A stretch of 27,655 nt of DNA, taken from NCBI GenBank assembly GCA_041658345.1, contig JBBAAK010000012.1:1-27655 (forward strand), in the 5' to 3' direction. Below, in pieces: positions 1 through 9,800 of this stretch. A model generated the notes under the pieces. It saw only the letters and a list, made by a program, of their open reading frames with translations. It was not told the origin of the DNA and ran no database searches. The first letter of the stretch is position 1, and every line of letters starts with the position of its first letter. The position numbers were made by a program, and so were the translations under genes. The DNA comes from JBAZYV01 sp041658345. GTDB taxonomy: Bacteria > Patescibacteriota > Gracilibacteria > UBA1369 > 2-02-FULL-48-14.

Positions 1-124
1 AAGAAAATTCATAAATTGAAGAAAATCCTTTTTTCTCATAAATTTTGCGCTTAGAAATTTCCGGCAGTAACCCCATAAATTTCCTTCTCCAAAATATTGC
101 TCTTTTGCCATAAATTCTGGCCAT
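1..124 (-). CDS. HNH endonuclease family protein, N-terminal part (runs off left edge)
   Basis: The minus strand opens with ATG at 124-122 and stays open for 41 codons to the window edge. The 41 residues begin MARIYGKRAIFWRRK and differ from the first 41 residues of the complete HNH gene at 26726-27652 at one place only (Ser35 here, Asn there). The start is supported by an AGGAG motif at 133-137 (minus strand), nine bases before the ATG, one of the few clear Shine-Dalgarno sites in the window. The catalytic HNH end would lie outside the window, so it is not known whether this copy is complete. Function is inferred only from the paralogue. Confidence 0.8.
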   Translation of the reverse strand, partial: MARIYGKRAIFWRRKFMGLLPEISKRKIYEKKGFSSIYEFS

Positions 125-503
125 CCTATAAAGCTCCTGATCTGTAATTTGGGTTGTTTTGGGAAGTAAGTTAGTGTCCATAATCATTGTTAATATGCCC
201 AAATTCTACAACAAAATCCCCCCATTTTACAGGTTAAAACTCTCATTTCTGCTGGACAAAATCACAGGTGAGTGCGTGCTCACCTTTCGGCGCCAATCAA
301 TGCACCTGCCACCATCAATCCGTGCACTTTTTGCACGCAAGTGGCTTGCACGTTCTTGAGACATGGAGCAAAAATCGGTTGCGTAAACAATGACTTTTTG
401 CCACGGAGTTAAGTTGCTCCTAATTCCTACTGGCGCTTTTCAAACGTGAATGGGGGTTCCAATACGTGCATTATCAACAAATTGTTTTTTGGGATCCAAG
501 GTG
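125..503. other. Non-coding region with several inverted repeats
   Basis: No credible gene lies between the HNH start at 124 and the ORF at 558. The stretch is rich in inverted repeats: AGGTGAG/CTCACCT (266-272 with 279-285), CGTGCA/TGCACG (321-326 with 332-337), GCAAAAA/TTTTTGC (368-374 with 395-401) and GGAGCAA/TTGCTCC (365-371 with 414-420). The last two share a 5' arm and so exclude each other. Further copies of the TGCACG/CGTGCA hexamer lie at 348-353 and near 465. It may be the 5' leader of the minus-strand HNH gene or a small RNA locus, but no promoter could be assigned to either. Confidence 0.5.
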
Positions 504-532
504 TTGTAAATCTGATCCTTTTCTGATATACT
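504..532 (+). promoter_or_regulatory. Sigma70-type promoter for the first plus-strand operon
   Basis: TTGTAA (504-509), a 17-base spacer, then TATACT (527-532). The expected transcription start near 539 leaves about 18 bases of leader before the ATG at 558. The spacing is ideal and the placement fits the first gene of the long plus-strand run. Confidence 0.6.
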
Positions 533-557
533 TGGGAGATTTAAAAATGCCTTAGTT

Positions 558-851
558 ATGCCACAAGACAAAAAATCAAAAAAAGATAAAATCAATGAAC
601 TTGCCGGCTTAGCCGTAAACAGCCAGACGCTGAAAAATTTTTTGGAACTTTCCCACGTGGGTTGGGTGCAATTTTTGGAACTTTGGGATGAGGAAGGAAT
701 TGATGATTTCTTGCTGGTTTTAAAGGAGGAAAAATCGATGCTCGCCGACGTTTCCAACAAGGCGCTTCGCAAACACAAAATTAATGAAACCAGGCTTAAG
801 CAACGTTTGGAAAAAATTGTGGTTGAAGCAAATAATTTAACCAACAAATAG
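558..851 (+). CDS. Hypothetical small helical protein
   Basis: This is a 97-residue protein I do not recognise. It starts with a lysine-rich stretch (residues 4-12), then alternates hydrophobic and charged residues as expected for a helical, soluble protein. There is no signal peptide, membrane segment or cysteine. It is the first gene after the promoter at 504-532 and ends one base before the next gene, suggesting co-transcription with the 338-residue protein and pilT. A minus-strand ORF covering the same bases (440-847) was judged a shadow because it has no promoter and opposes the operon. Possible roles range from a small regulator to a partner of the next protein; nothing in the sequence decides. 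Confidence 0.65.
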   Translation: MPQDKKSKKDKINELAGLAVNSQTLKNFLELSHVGWVQFLELWDEEGIDDFLLVLKEEKSMLADVSNKALRKHKINETRLKQRLEKIVVEANNLTNK

Positions 852-852
852 T

Positions 853-1869
853 ATGGTGGGTGTAAATCAATCAGGTAAAGAACTTGATCTTAACACTGTT
901 GCCGAGGGCTTAGGCAAGAAGGCTTTGATGGATTATTCAAATTTGTATCAAACTTTAAAAGATTGGGGTGATAAGCATCCGGATGAATTTAAGGCAAAAC
1001 TTTCTCAATGGAGACCCGATGTGAAAGATTTTATTGATGCAGATGGAAAAATCAAACTTGAAGAGCTCAAAGGCAGGCTAAATGTTATGGAGACTATGGC
1101 ACTGCTTTTTGATCAGCTTTTTGTGGCCCAATTCTTGAGGATGGGATTTTTTGGCAAACGTGATTACAAAAAAATGACTTATGAAGAAACTGTGAGCTAT
1201 TTTGAGGTAAGGCAGGACGCTAAAAAATCAGGTGCTCTTACTCGTGGGCTTGATGGAAATATTGTGTGGCCCGGAGAAGGACCATTTGGGGAGCTTACTG
1301 CCCTTTGGGATCAACTTAATATATTTCAGGATAAGAAGGAAAAGGGTAAAAAAGATACTTTCCCTTTGCCAACAGGTACCAGGCTGATAATGCCTTCAAC
1401 TTCTCCTTCCGGAGATGGCAAGGCAAAGTTTGCTCCTGCGAAATTCTCTTTGCTTAAGGCGTATTGCGAAAGTATTGGAATTAAGCTCTCTCGTTTGGAA
1501 GTCGGCGAATCTACGGATAAAACTTTGGATAAAGACAAAGAGGTTCAATATGTTCCGGTTCCGGATGGATTGCCTACTAAGAGTGTTGAAGGCAAAGACA
1601 AAGTTGATATGGAGGCGCTCAAATGGTATGCAAGTCTTTGGGAAGATCAAGGTGCCCATGGACAATGGGTTTCAGTTTCGACTTTGGTCGCGTCCGTTTT
1701 ATATCTTAAGGGGGACGGTGCGCTTACGCCTGTGCAGGCTTTTCAAAAAGCCGGGATACCGAGTGCCCCACAAGAGTTAGTCGATTTAGTACAAACTGTG
1801 GAATTGCCAAGCCAAGTTGCTGACCCCGCAGGATCAGCAAAGCCCGCGGAACCTGCTAAGCCCGCATAG
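853..1869 (+). CDS. Hypothetical protein with Pro/Ala/Lys tail, upstream of pilT
   Basis: This 338-residue protein is not recognised. Residues 1-110 are mainly helical with charged repeats; residues 140-220 carry a Gly/Pro-rich part; residues 245-310 again look helical (KWYASLWEDQG region). The last 20 residues are a low-complexity PAEPAKPA-type tail. There is no signal peptide or transmembrane segment, so it should be cytoplasmic. It starts one base after the previous ORF stops and lies 25 bases upstream of pilT, so the three are probably one transcript. The position before a pilus motor suggests, but does not show, a link with type IV pili. Confidence 0.7.
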   Translation: MVGVNQSGKELDLNTVAEGLGKKALMDYSNLYQTLKDWGDKHPDEFKAKLSQWRPDVKDFIDADGKIKLEELKGRLNVMETMALLFDQLFVAQFLRMGFFGKRDYKKMTYEETVSYFEVRQDAKKSGALTRGLDGNIVWPGEGPFGELTALWDQLNIFQDKKEKGKKDTFPLPTGTRLIMPSTSPSGDGKAKFAPAKFSLLKAYCESIGIKLSRLEVGESTDKTLDKDKEVQYVPVPDGLPTKSVEGKDKVDMEALKWYASLWEDQGAHGQWVSVSTLVASVLYLKGDGALTPVQAFQKAGIPSAPQELVDLVQTVELPSQVADPAGSAKPAEPAKPA

Positions 1870-1894
1870 CCGGCAAAATAATAAATAATTTTTT

Positions 1895-2956
1895 ATGGAC
1901 ATAAATGTTTACCTAAAAGAAGTGGTTACAAGCAATTCGCCGGATTTGCATCTTAAAGTTGGAAAAGTGCCATTGGTTAGGCTTCCAAATGGCGATCTTT
2001 ATGAAATGGAAAATGCCGAGGTGGTGACTGCACAAATGATGGATGAGCTTGTTAAACAAATTGTTGGCGATAAAAAATATATCGAATTTAAGGCGATGAC
2101 TGAAATAGATACTTCTTATGAAGTAATGGGAGTGGGTAGATTCCGTGTGAATGCGTTTATGGATACGGAAGGGCCTGCACTTGCTTTTCGCTCTATCCCA
2201 TCGCAAATACCAACTTTGGATGGCTTGGGCTTGCCACAAATTCTTAAAGATTTTACAAAAAAATCAAAGGGATTATTGGTGGTTACCGGACCAACTGGAT
2301 CAGGTAAATCAACCACTCTTTCTGCCATGGTGAACGAAATCAACATGAGCAAGCGAGTCCATATTATTACAATTGAAGATCCGATTGAATTTGTGCACGC
2401 ATCAAAATTGGCGCTTGTAACTCAGCGCGAAGTTGGGACGCATACAATATCTTTTCCATCTGCAATTCGCTCTGCGCTCCGCGAGGATCCGGATGTGATT
2501 TTGGTGGGTGAAATGCGTGATATAGAAACTATTTCTGCGGCGATTACCTTGGCGGAAACAGGCCATCTTGTGCTTGCCACATTGCATACTCAAGATGCTC
2601 CACAAACTGTTGATCGTATGATTGATATTTTCCCCGCGCACCAACAAAGCCAAATCCGCGCACAACTTTCTACCACCTTACTTGGGGTTGTTGCGCAAAG
2701 GCTTATACCAACTGCGGACGGAGCGGGACGTGTGCTTGCGCTTGAGATTCTGGTCCGCAACGATGCGATTACAAACTGTATTAAAGAAGGGAATACTCAT
2801 CAAATTTATTCAATGATGCAAATTGGAAGGGCGGATGGAATGCTTACGCTCGATGCTTCGCTCGCAGATTTGTTTAAACGCGGGCTTATCTCCGAAAGCG
2901 ATATGCTCTTACGCGCTCGTGATCCGGAATTAGTTGCTAATCTTATACGAGAATGA
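1895..2956 (+). CDS. pilT: PilT-type type IV pilus retraction ATPase
   Basis: A hexameric secretion-family ATPase that powers pilus retraction at the inner face of the cytoplasmic membrane. At 353 residues it has the usual PilT length. All motor motifs are present: Walker A GPTGSGKST (132-140), Asp box ITIEDPIE (158-165), Walker B around REDPDVILVGEMRD (196-209) and His box ETGHLVLATLHTQD (221-234). The AIRNLIREGKTHQ motif typical of PilT appears as AITNCIKEGNTHQ, a recognisable variant, which favours PilT over PilB. No Shine-Dalgarno precedes the ATG. The TGA stop overlaps the ATG of the next gene (ATGA, 2953-2956), implying translational coupling to the sensor protein. No other pilus genes are in the window. 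Confidence 0.93.
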   Translation: MDINVYLKEVVTSNSPDLHLKVGKVPLVRLPNGDLYEMENAEVVTAQMMDELVKQIVGDKKYIEFKAMTEIDTSYEVMGVGRFRVNAFMDTEGPALAFRSIPSQIPTLDGLGLPQILKDFTKKSKGLLVVTGPTGSGKSTTLSAMVNEINMSKRVHIITIEDPIEFVHASKLALVTQREVGTHTISFPSAIRSALREDPDVILVGEMRDIETISAAITLAETGHLVLATLHTQDAPQTVDRMIDIFPAHQQSQIRAQLSTTLLGVVAQRLIPTADGAGRVLALEILVRNDAITNCIKEGNTHQIYSMMQIGRADGMLTLDASLADLFKRGLISESDMLLRARDPELVANLIRE

Positions 2957-3771
2957 ACACCAAAAATCTTTTTATAAATCTTACCGATCCTGCGATTTTC
3001 CAAAGTTTTGGAGGTAATGAATATTGGGAACGCGCCAGTTTTTTGGCAGGTCAAACTGTGTTTAAAGAAGGTGCGGAGAGTAGGGATTTTTACTATGTTT
3101 TTTCCGGCAATTTAAAAGTTACAAAATCAATTAAAGATAGCGATGGTACGGAAAAATTTATAGCCAATCTTTGTGCCGGCGATTTTTTTGGGGAAGGGGC
3201 ACTTTTGTCTGACAAGGTTAGGGCAGGCAGTGTGATTGCTACGGCAGATACTGTTTTGCTAAAACTTTCTCAAGAAAAATTCGAAGCCTTTTTGGTGAAA
3301 GATCCAAATGCCGCGGTTGGAATCATCTTGGGCATCGTAAAAGTTCTAAATGCCAGGCTCCAAGACACAAATGAACGTTTGGTTGCCCTGCATAACGTTG
3401 CAAAATTGGTTCGTAAATATCAAGGAAATATGGAAGCTTTAACTCCTACGGTTTTTAAAGAATTCGAGGAGATTTTGCATCATGGATTTTTGGCACTGTT
3501 TACCGTTGATGGATACGCAAAATTTGCAAGTGCAAAAGCCGGCTCTTTTGAGCTTGATGGGATAAAGCCATTTATTGCAAAAGTTGCCGAGAATTTTAAA
3601 TCGCAATCCGGTGTTGCATCTTATGTAGAAGGTGATTATTTATACCTGCCGGTTTATAACCTTACTGGTGAGTTATCTGGAATTTTGGTTTCTATGATTT
3701 GCCCCGATTGTAAAGAGCAGGACTTGCGTCTACTAATAACGCTTGCCGAACAGATGTCTCATCTGGTTTAA
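2953..3771 (+). CDS. Cyclic-nucleotide-binding-like domain protein with C-terminal GAF-like part
   Basis: A 272-residue cytoplasmic sensor. Residues 25-125 form a CRP/cNMP-binding beta-roll, with the phosphate-binding-cassette signature FGEGALL (79-85) and an arginine at 90 in the place used to hold the cyclic phosphate. A helix (about 125-150) follows. No helix-turn-helix replaces the CRP DNA-binding domain; instead residues 160-272 resemble a GAF-like fold (GDYLYLPVYNLTGELSGILV). It is therefore unlikely to be a transcription factor and more likely a signalling or scaffold protein. The start overlaps the pilT stop by four bases, so it may sense a nucleotide or partner and tune the motor. 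The GAF assignment is a weak inference. Confidence 0.8.
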   Translation: MNTKNLFINLTDPAIFQSFGGNEYWERASFLAGQTVFKEGAESRDFYYVFSGNLKVTKSIKDSDGTEKFIANLCAGDFFGEGALLSDKVRAGSVIATADTVLLKLSQEKFEAFLVKDPNAAVGIILGIVKVLNARLQDTNERLVALHNVAKLVRKYQGNMEALTPTVFKEFEEILHHGFLALFTVDGYAKFASAKAGSFELDGIKPFIAKVAENFKSQSGVASYVEGDYLYLPVYNLTGELSGILVSMICPDCKEQDLRLLITLAEQMSHLV

Positions 3772-3855
3772 GTGGTTCGTTCGGACTTGTATTTACTGCA
3801 CTGTATAAGTAATATGCCACATGCGCCTATGCTATTTTCTTCTAACTATAATTCA

Positions 3856-6800
3856 ATGAAATGTTTGTTTAATTGCCTATTTGGTTTGGCACTGTTTTTT
3901 GCTGTTTCCGTAAACGTGGCAAGTGCGGATACCCATGTTTGGGATGGTGAAGGAGCTAATGAAAATTGGAGTACTTGCGCAAACTGGGATGTTGGGAACA
4001 CTTGTCCTGTAGCCGGAGATACTGTGACTTTCAACGCAACCTCAACAAAAAACTGCACGATTGACGCTTCCGCAGTCGCCTCAATTACAACTTTCAATCT
4101 GAGCGCCGGTTATACTGGTACAATTGCTCAAGCTCGTGCTTTTACAGTTTCCGGAGTTACTACTTTTGCCGGTGCCGGGACTTTTACCGGGAGCACCGAT
4201 GCCTTGACATTCTCCGGAGCCTACAGTCAGTCTGCCGGGATTTTTAACGCCGGGAACCAAACGATTACTTTTAGCCAACCCTTTACATTAGCCACTGCTA
4301 CCTTTAATGGTGCGGGGACGCTAGATTTCAACAGCTCTTTCACTTTGAATAGTGGTGCGGTTTTTATTTCCACCTCAGGAACGGCTTATTTTGCTAATGC
4401 CTTCACAATTGCCGAAGGTGCCGGAGCAAACGCTTGGCAACACAATAATGGAACTGTTGTTTTTGATGCAAATAATACAGTTACATTGCAGGCTGACAGT
4501 ACAAACACTGAAGCCGATGAAACTTTTAATAATTTCCAGCTTAATAAGTCGGGCGGAGCTCTTTTTGGTGTTAATGGCGAGATTGTGAATGTTTTGGGTA
4601 CACTTACTTTGACTGATGGAAGTTGGTATACGGCTGGTGCTATTTTGAGTGGACAAGGGGCTGTGTCGATAGTAAATACTTTTGATGGTGGGAGTGGGAC
4701 ACTGAGAATTGACGGGTCAGGGGTTAATACAGTGACAATTCCTTCCGGGATGCCTTTGCCTGCGTTCACTCTTAATAACGCAAATGCAACCGTTGATTTC
4801 ACCGGTTCAACAAGTACAACTTTTTCAGGAGTATTCACTTTGCAGGCTGGAACTTTTAATCAAGGATCTGTTCCATTAGTTTTCAGTGATGCTTTTACGC
4901 AATCCGGTGGAACTTTTAATGGTGGGTCTACTACAATTGATCTTAATAGTAATTTTACTTTATCTGGAGGAACTTTTAATGCCCCTTCGGGTAATTTTAA
5001 TGTAAGTGGTTCGTGGACTCATACTGCAGGGGGATCTTTTGTGGCTGGCACCGGTACTGTTATAGCAGATGGAGTTTATAGGACTTGGAATTTTAATGTA
5101 TCCGAAACTTTTAATAATTTTACTTTTAGCGGAACTTCCAACCCATATAATTTAAGTAGCGACACTTTAATTACTACTGGGTTGCTTAAGTTTGAAGGGA
5201 ATAACACCTGTTTGAACACTGGGACATTGGAGCCACATGGCAATGTCACAATAAATACGGCCACTGCTTGTTCCAGCGATTTAACTTTAAGTTTTGCCAA
5301 CAATACCAATGCACAAACTTTTAATCTAACTGGCTCAACAGATAAATTTACCGGCCCTATCACCATCAATAAAAGTAGTGGTTCGGTGGATTTGGCCTCG
5401 GCTTTAATTACTACAGGCGCATTCACTTTGACTTCTGGAACTTTCAATACCTCTTCTTATAATTTTACTACTGGCGGAACTTATAGCCAAGGAGGGGGTA
5501 CTTTTAATGGCAACAATTCAACCATTAATCTTATAACTTTTAACCTCTCTGGCGGTACTTTTAGTGCCTCAACCGGTACAATGACGGTTTCCTCTACGTG
5601 GACTCATACCGTTGGTGGCATTTTTACACATAATAACGGTACAGTTAAATCAACCATTAACTTTAATACGGTTTCGTCATGGAATTTTAATTCAGCGGAA
5701 ACTTTTGGTAATTTCGAAGTTGATTGCAATGGAGGATCTCCATGCACTAATCCATGGTATGGGCCTGTTTTGGCCAGTGGAGATAATTTAATCGTTGACG
5801 GAACTCTTTTTCTAACCGATGGCACCATATCCTATACAAGTTCCGATGGTGGTATCACTGCTAAAGGTAATGTCACTGTCGGCTCCGGTTGGGATAATAC
5901 TGTTGATGGAGGCACACCAACGCCTGTTCTAACATTTGCCGGAACTTCTCCTCAAACTTTTGATTTAACTGGAGCTACGGCATTATTTAATGCAAATATT
6001 GTTGTTAATGGTGCTAGTACGGTAGTGAATTTAGCTTCAGCATTGATAATGGATCTTCCTAGTCAAGATTTAATAATTCAGCAAGGCACCTTTGATTTAA
6101 ACGGATCAAATCTAACTGTTTCAGGGAGCAGTACAGAGACTCTTATTGTAAATAACACTGGTAAACTCCAACTCCAAGGCGGTGAAACCGTTACCGCAGA
6201 TTCTGCCAGCTATCCTCAATTTGACCTTGGTTCCACGGTTACCTATGACAGTATCGCAGGCTCATATACAATCAAAGATTGGACCTATACCAACACCACA
6301 CTTGTTATCAACGGAGGGGCCTCGATGATCTTTACCTTAGGAGCTACAGAAACGATCAAAAACGTAACCATAAGTTCCGGCATCCTTTCTATGGGTGGCA
6401 ATAGTTTAACGGTTACGACCTCATTTATAAACGAAGCTACACTCAGGCTCCGTGGAAACGAAACCTTCACAGGCACTATAGATACCGATTCCGGAACGAT
6501 TGAACTTGTTGGGGATGCCGATGGACTTGCCGATTCTTATGGGCTTTTAAGTAACAGTGCTTACAATCTCACCGTAAATTTCACAGATGCTTTAGACGTC
6601 CTTGCTCCAGTAGCCACGACTAGTATTGGTGCTACTTTTTTGCTACAAAATGGAACATTTACGGCGCCAGCAACCTTGAACATTGCCGGTAGTTTTAACC
6701 GTACCGGGGGCACTTTTGGGCACAACGGAGGTACTGTGAATTTAACGGGAACCGGTACGGTTACGAATACAGACAGTTTCAACAATTTGACCATCAATTC

Positions 6801-9800
6801 AGCAGGCACCATAACTCTTGGTTCAGCTTTAGACGTTAATGGCACATTAACTTTGACAGCAGGTACCCTCGATGTTTCCGGAACAAATTATGGCATTAAC
6901 GTTGCAGGTAGCTGGACAGATGCCGGCGCAGGTATTTTTAATGAAGGAACCGGTACGGTGACCTTTGACGGCACAGGTACTATTAGTTCAAATGAAGCGT
7001 TTAACAATGTGACTATAAATACTTCCGGTACCGCGACTTTGGGTGCAGTCCTATATGTGAGTGGCGATTTAACCGTAACTTCCGGTACTCTAGACGTTTC
7101 TGTAACCAATTATGGCATTACAGTTGGCGGTAATTTTGCACAAGGTGGCAGCTTTAACGCCAGAACCGGCACGGTCACTTTCAATGACGCTACAAAAACA
7201 TCCATAATATCCGGGTCTACAACTTTTAGTAGTTTTAGGTGTGTTACGGCAGACAAGAACTTCCAATTCACGGCAGGCACAACCCAAACTATAAACGGGG
7301 CTTTGGTTTTAACCGGCACAGTGAATCATCTTATCGTTTTAAGAAGCACTTCTACCGGAGTTGCGTGGATGCTAAACATTGTTGGAGGTTCAGCGGTTAC
7401 CTACGTGGATGTAAAGGATTCGGATGCTTCGAGTGGTAGTGGTATAGAAGCCAGGAATACCGGGTCTATAAACTCCGGGAATAATCTCGGTTGGTCTTTT
7501 AACGTGGCACCTACGGTTGGGATTTCTGAGGTTGCTATAGATGGGAGCGGTTACGTAACGATTACTTTTGTAGTCGATGATAGCAATGACGATGACGTGT
7601 TGCAGGGGCTGGTTGAATATAATGTTGGTGCAGGATGGGTTAAGGCTACTTTATCCGAAGTGGGTGGAGATACTACTGCAACTTATGGCACGCCAGATAT
7701 TGAGAATGACAATGCTTACCAAGTCGGTAATGCCACTGGCTACATAATCACCTCCCCTGGTGCAAATACTCTTTCGGTTAAATGGGATTCAAAGGTAGAT
7801 GCTCCTACGGCAGATACGGGTACCGCCCTTGTTAGAGTTACTGTTTATGACGGTTATGATTCAAGTACTCCAGGAGTGTCTTCCAATTTTACTATAGACA
7901 ATGCAGACCCACTTGGGCTTGCGGGTTTTGCTTCCAGTTCAACCACTTCCAGCACGATTACTTTTGCATGGACGGCAGCCACAGATACACATTTTGGACA
8001 CTATGAAATCTGGTATGGGCTTGTTGAAAATGATGTCATAAATCGCACAGGCACCGCCTCGGAATGGGACAATGTGGACGACGCAACTTTAGCCACCGCT
8101 ACAACCGCAACAACCACAGTCACGGGTTTGGCTGAGAATACCACTTACTACGTTAAAATTTGGGCAATAGACACTTACACAAATGATGCCACGCTTTCCG
8201 CCACAACCGCGAATAATAACGGCAGGCCTACTTTGAGTGGAGTGCTTGGCGCCGAGTCCGTGAATGCCAATCAATATATTACCGTGCAATTTACCGCGAA
8301 TGACTCTGATTTGGACAACACCTTGCAAGCTTTGGTGGAATATAACGTCGGTTCTGGTTGGGCAAAAGCTACCTTGTCCGAAGAGCCTAGTCACATTACT
8401 GCAACTTATGGCACACCAGATGTTGAGAACGACGGCACTTATCAAATAGGTAATGCAGGTGGATATATAACTACATCTTCTGGTGCAAACAGTCTTAGTG
8501 TTATTTGGAGAGCGGATTTAGACGTCCCAGGCATAGATTTAGATGCCGTAACAGTAAGGGTCACTCCTTTTGATGGGATAGAGCCGGGTTCAGTTGTTAG
8601 CTCTACAGCTTTTATAGTTGATGCTGTTGCGCCCACAAGCCCTGGATCTTTCGCAAAGGTTGGTGGAACAGGCACTACAGCCGATACGACTTGGGTGGTT
8701 TCTGTTGAGAGGCACTTTAATCATTATGAAATTTGGTACGGCACCAATCAAACTGATGTAAATAATCGAAGTGGCACAGCTCTTGAATGGGACAATTCGG
8801 ACGATGTGAATTTAGCCACAAGGATAAGCACTGGCACAACAATTACAGGCTTAACTCCGGGGGCCACGTATTACACAAAAATTTGCGCACTAGATAATTA
8901 CGGTTACACAACTTGTGGCACTGTGATCAGTTTCGTAACAAATCAGGTGCCAACGGTTTCCACTGTAATCGCGGTACAAAGTTCACTTGGCGATTCCGAT
9001 GTTACAATCAGTTTTATTATGGATGACCCGGACAACGATGATACTTTGCAAGCAAAGATTGAATATAGTTTGGATGGAGGCGGTACTTGGCTGGATCCAA
9101 GTTTGAGCATCAGTGGTAGCGAAACTAGCGCAAGTTATGGCGATCCTTCCATTAACAATGCCGTTACTTATCAAGTGGGACAAAGTGGGGCCTATATCAC
9201 AAGTTCCAGTGGCGCGAATACAGTTACGGTGGTTTGGGAAGCACTTACGGATATTCCGGTTGGAACAAATATTGCGAATGCAAAAATAAAGATTACTCCT
9301 TATGATGGAATTGCCTCCGGCACCGCATCGGAGTCTTCAGCTTTTGTGCTCGATATTGTTTCACCGGTCGGGCTAACAGTTCTTATGAATGGCTCCGGTA
9401 GCAGTACGGCGGTTGGGGTTTTAACTTGGAATGCTGTTACAGAATCAAACTTCAATCATTATGAAATTTGGTATGGAGACAATCAGTCCAACGTGCAAAA
9501 TAGAAATGGGTCTGCGCTTGAATGGGACAATAGCGATGATGCCACGTTGGCGACCGTCTCGACGTATACAACAAGAATTATTACCAACCCCAGCAACAAA
9601 TACTTCAAGATTTGGGCGGTGGACCAATTTGGTAACGAAGAAACCGTGAGCGAGATTTTTATTGTGTTTAATCATTCCGGGGGTGGAAATATTGGAATGC
9701 CAAGCAATGTTTCTGTTGCAAGTAATTCAAGTGGCGGGGCCTTAGTGACTTGGGATGATCCGGTTGATGATGATTCCAGCTATGTCAGTGTGCTACGAGG

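Noticed and set aside
1..127. Terminal direct repeat as sign of a circular molecule or assembly overlap
   Set aside because: The copies differ at nine of 127 bases, mostly silent, so they are distinct genes and not the same DNA read twice.
159..359. Plus-strand ORF of 66 codons
   Set aside because: It has no promoter or start signal, overlaps inverted repeats and has composition unlike the neighbouring proteins.
440..847. Minus-strand ORF of 135 codons opposite the first operon gene
   Set aside because: The plus-strand ORF has a promoter and fits the operon; the minus ORF is Ser-rich in the manner of shadow frames.
3847..3852. Perfect TATAAT just before the surface protein ATG
   Set aside because: It would start transcription at or after the ATG, and no -35 box is at the right distance.
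3772..3855. Upstream start (GTG at 3772, or ATG at 3814 or 3829) for the surface protein
   Set aside because: Each would put 9-28 extra residues before a clean signal peptide that starts at the ATG at 3856.
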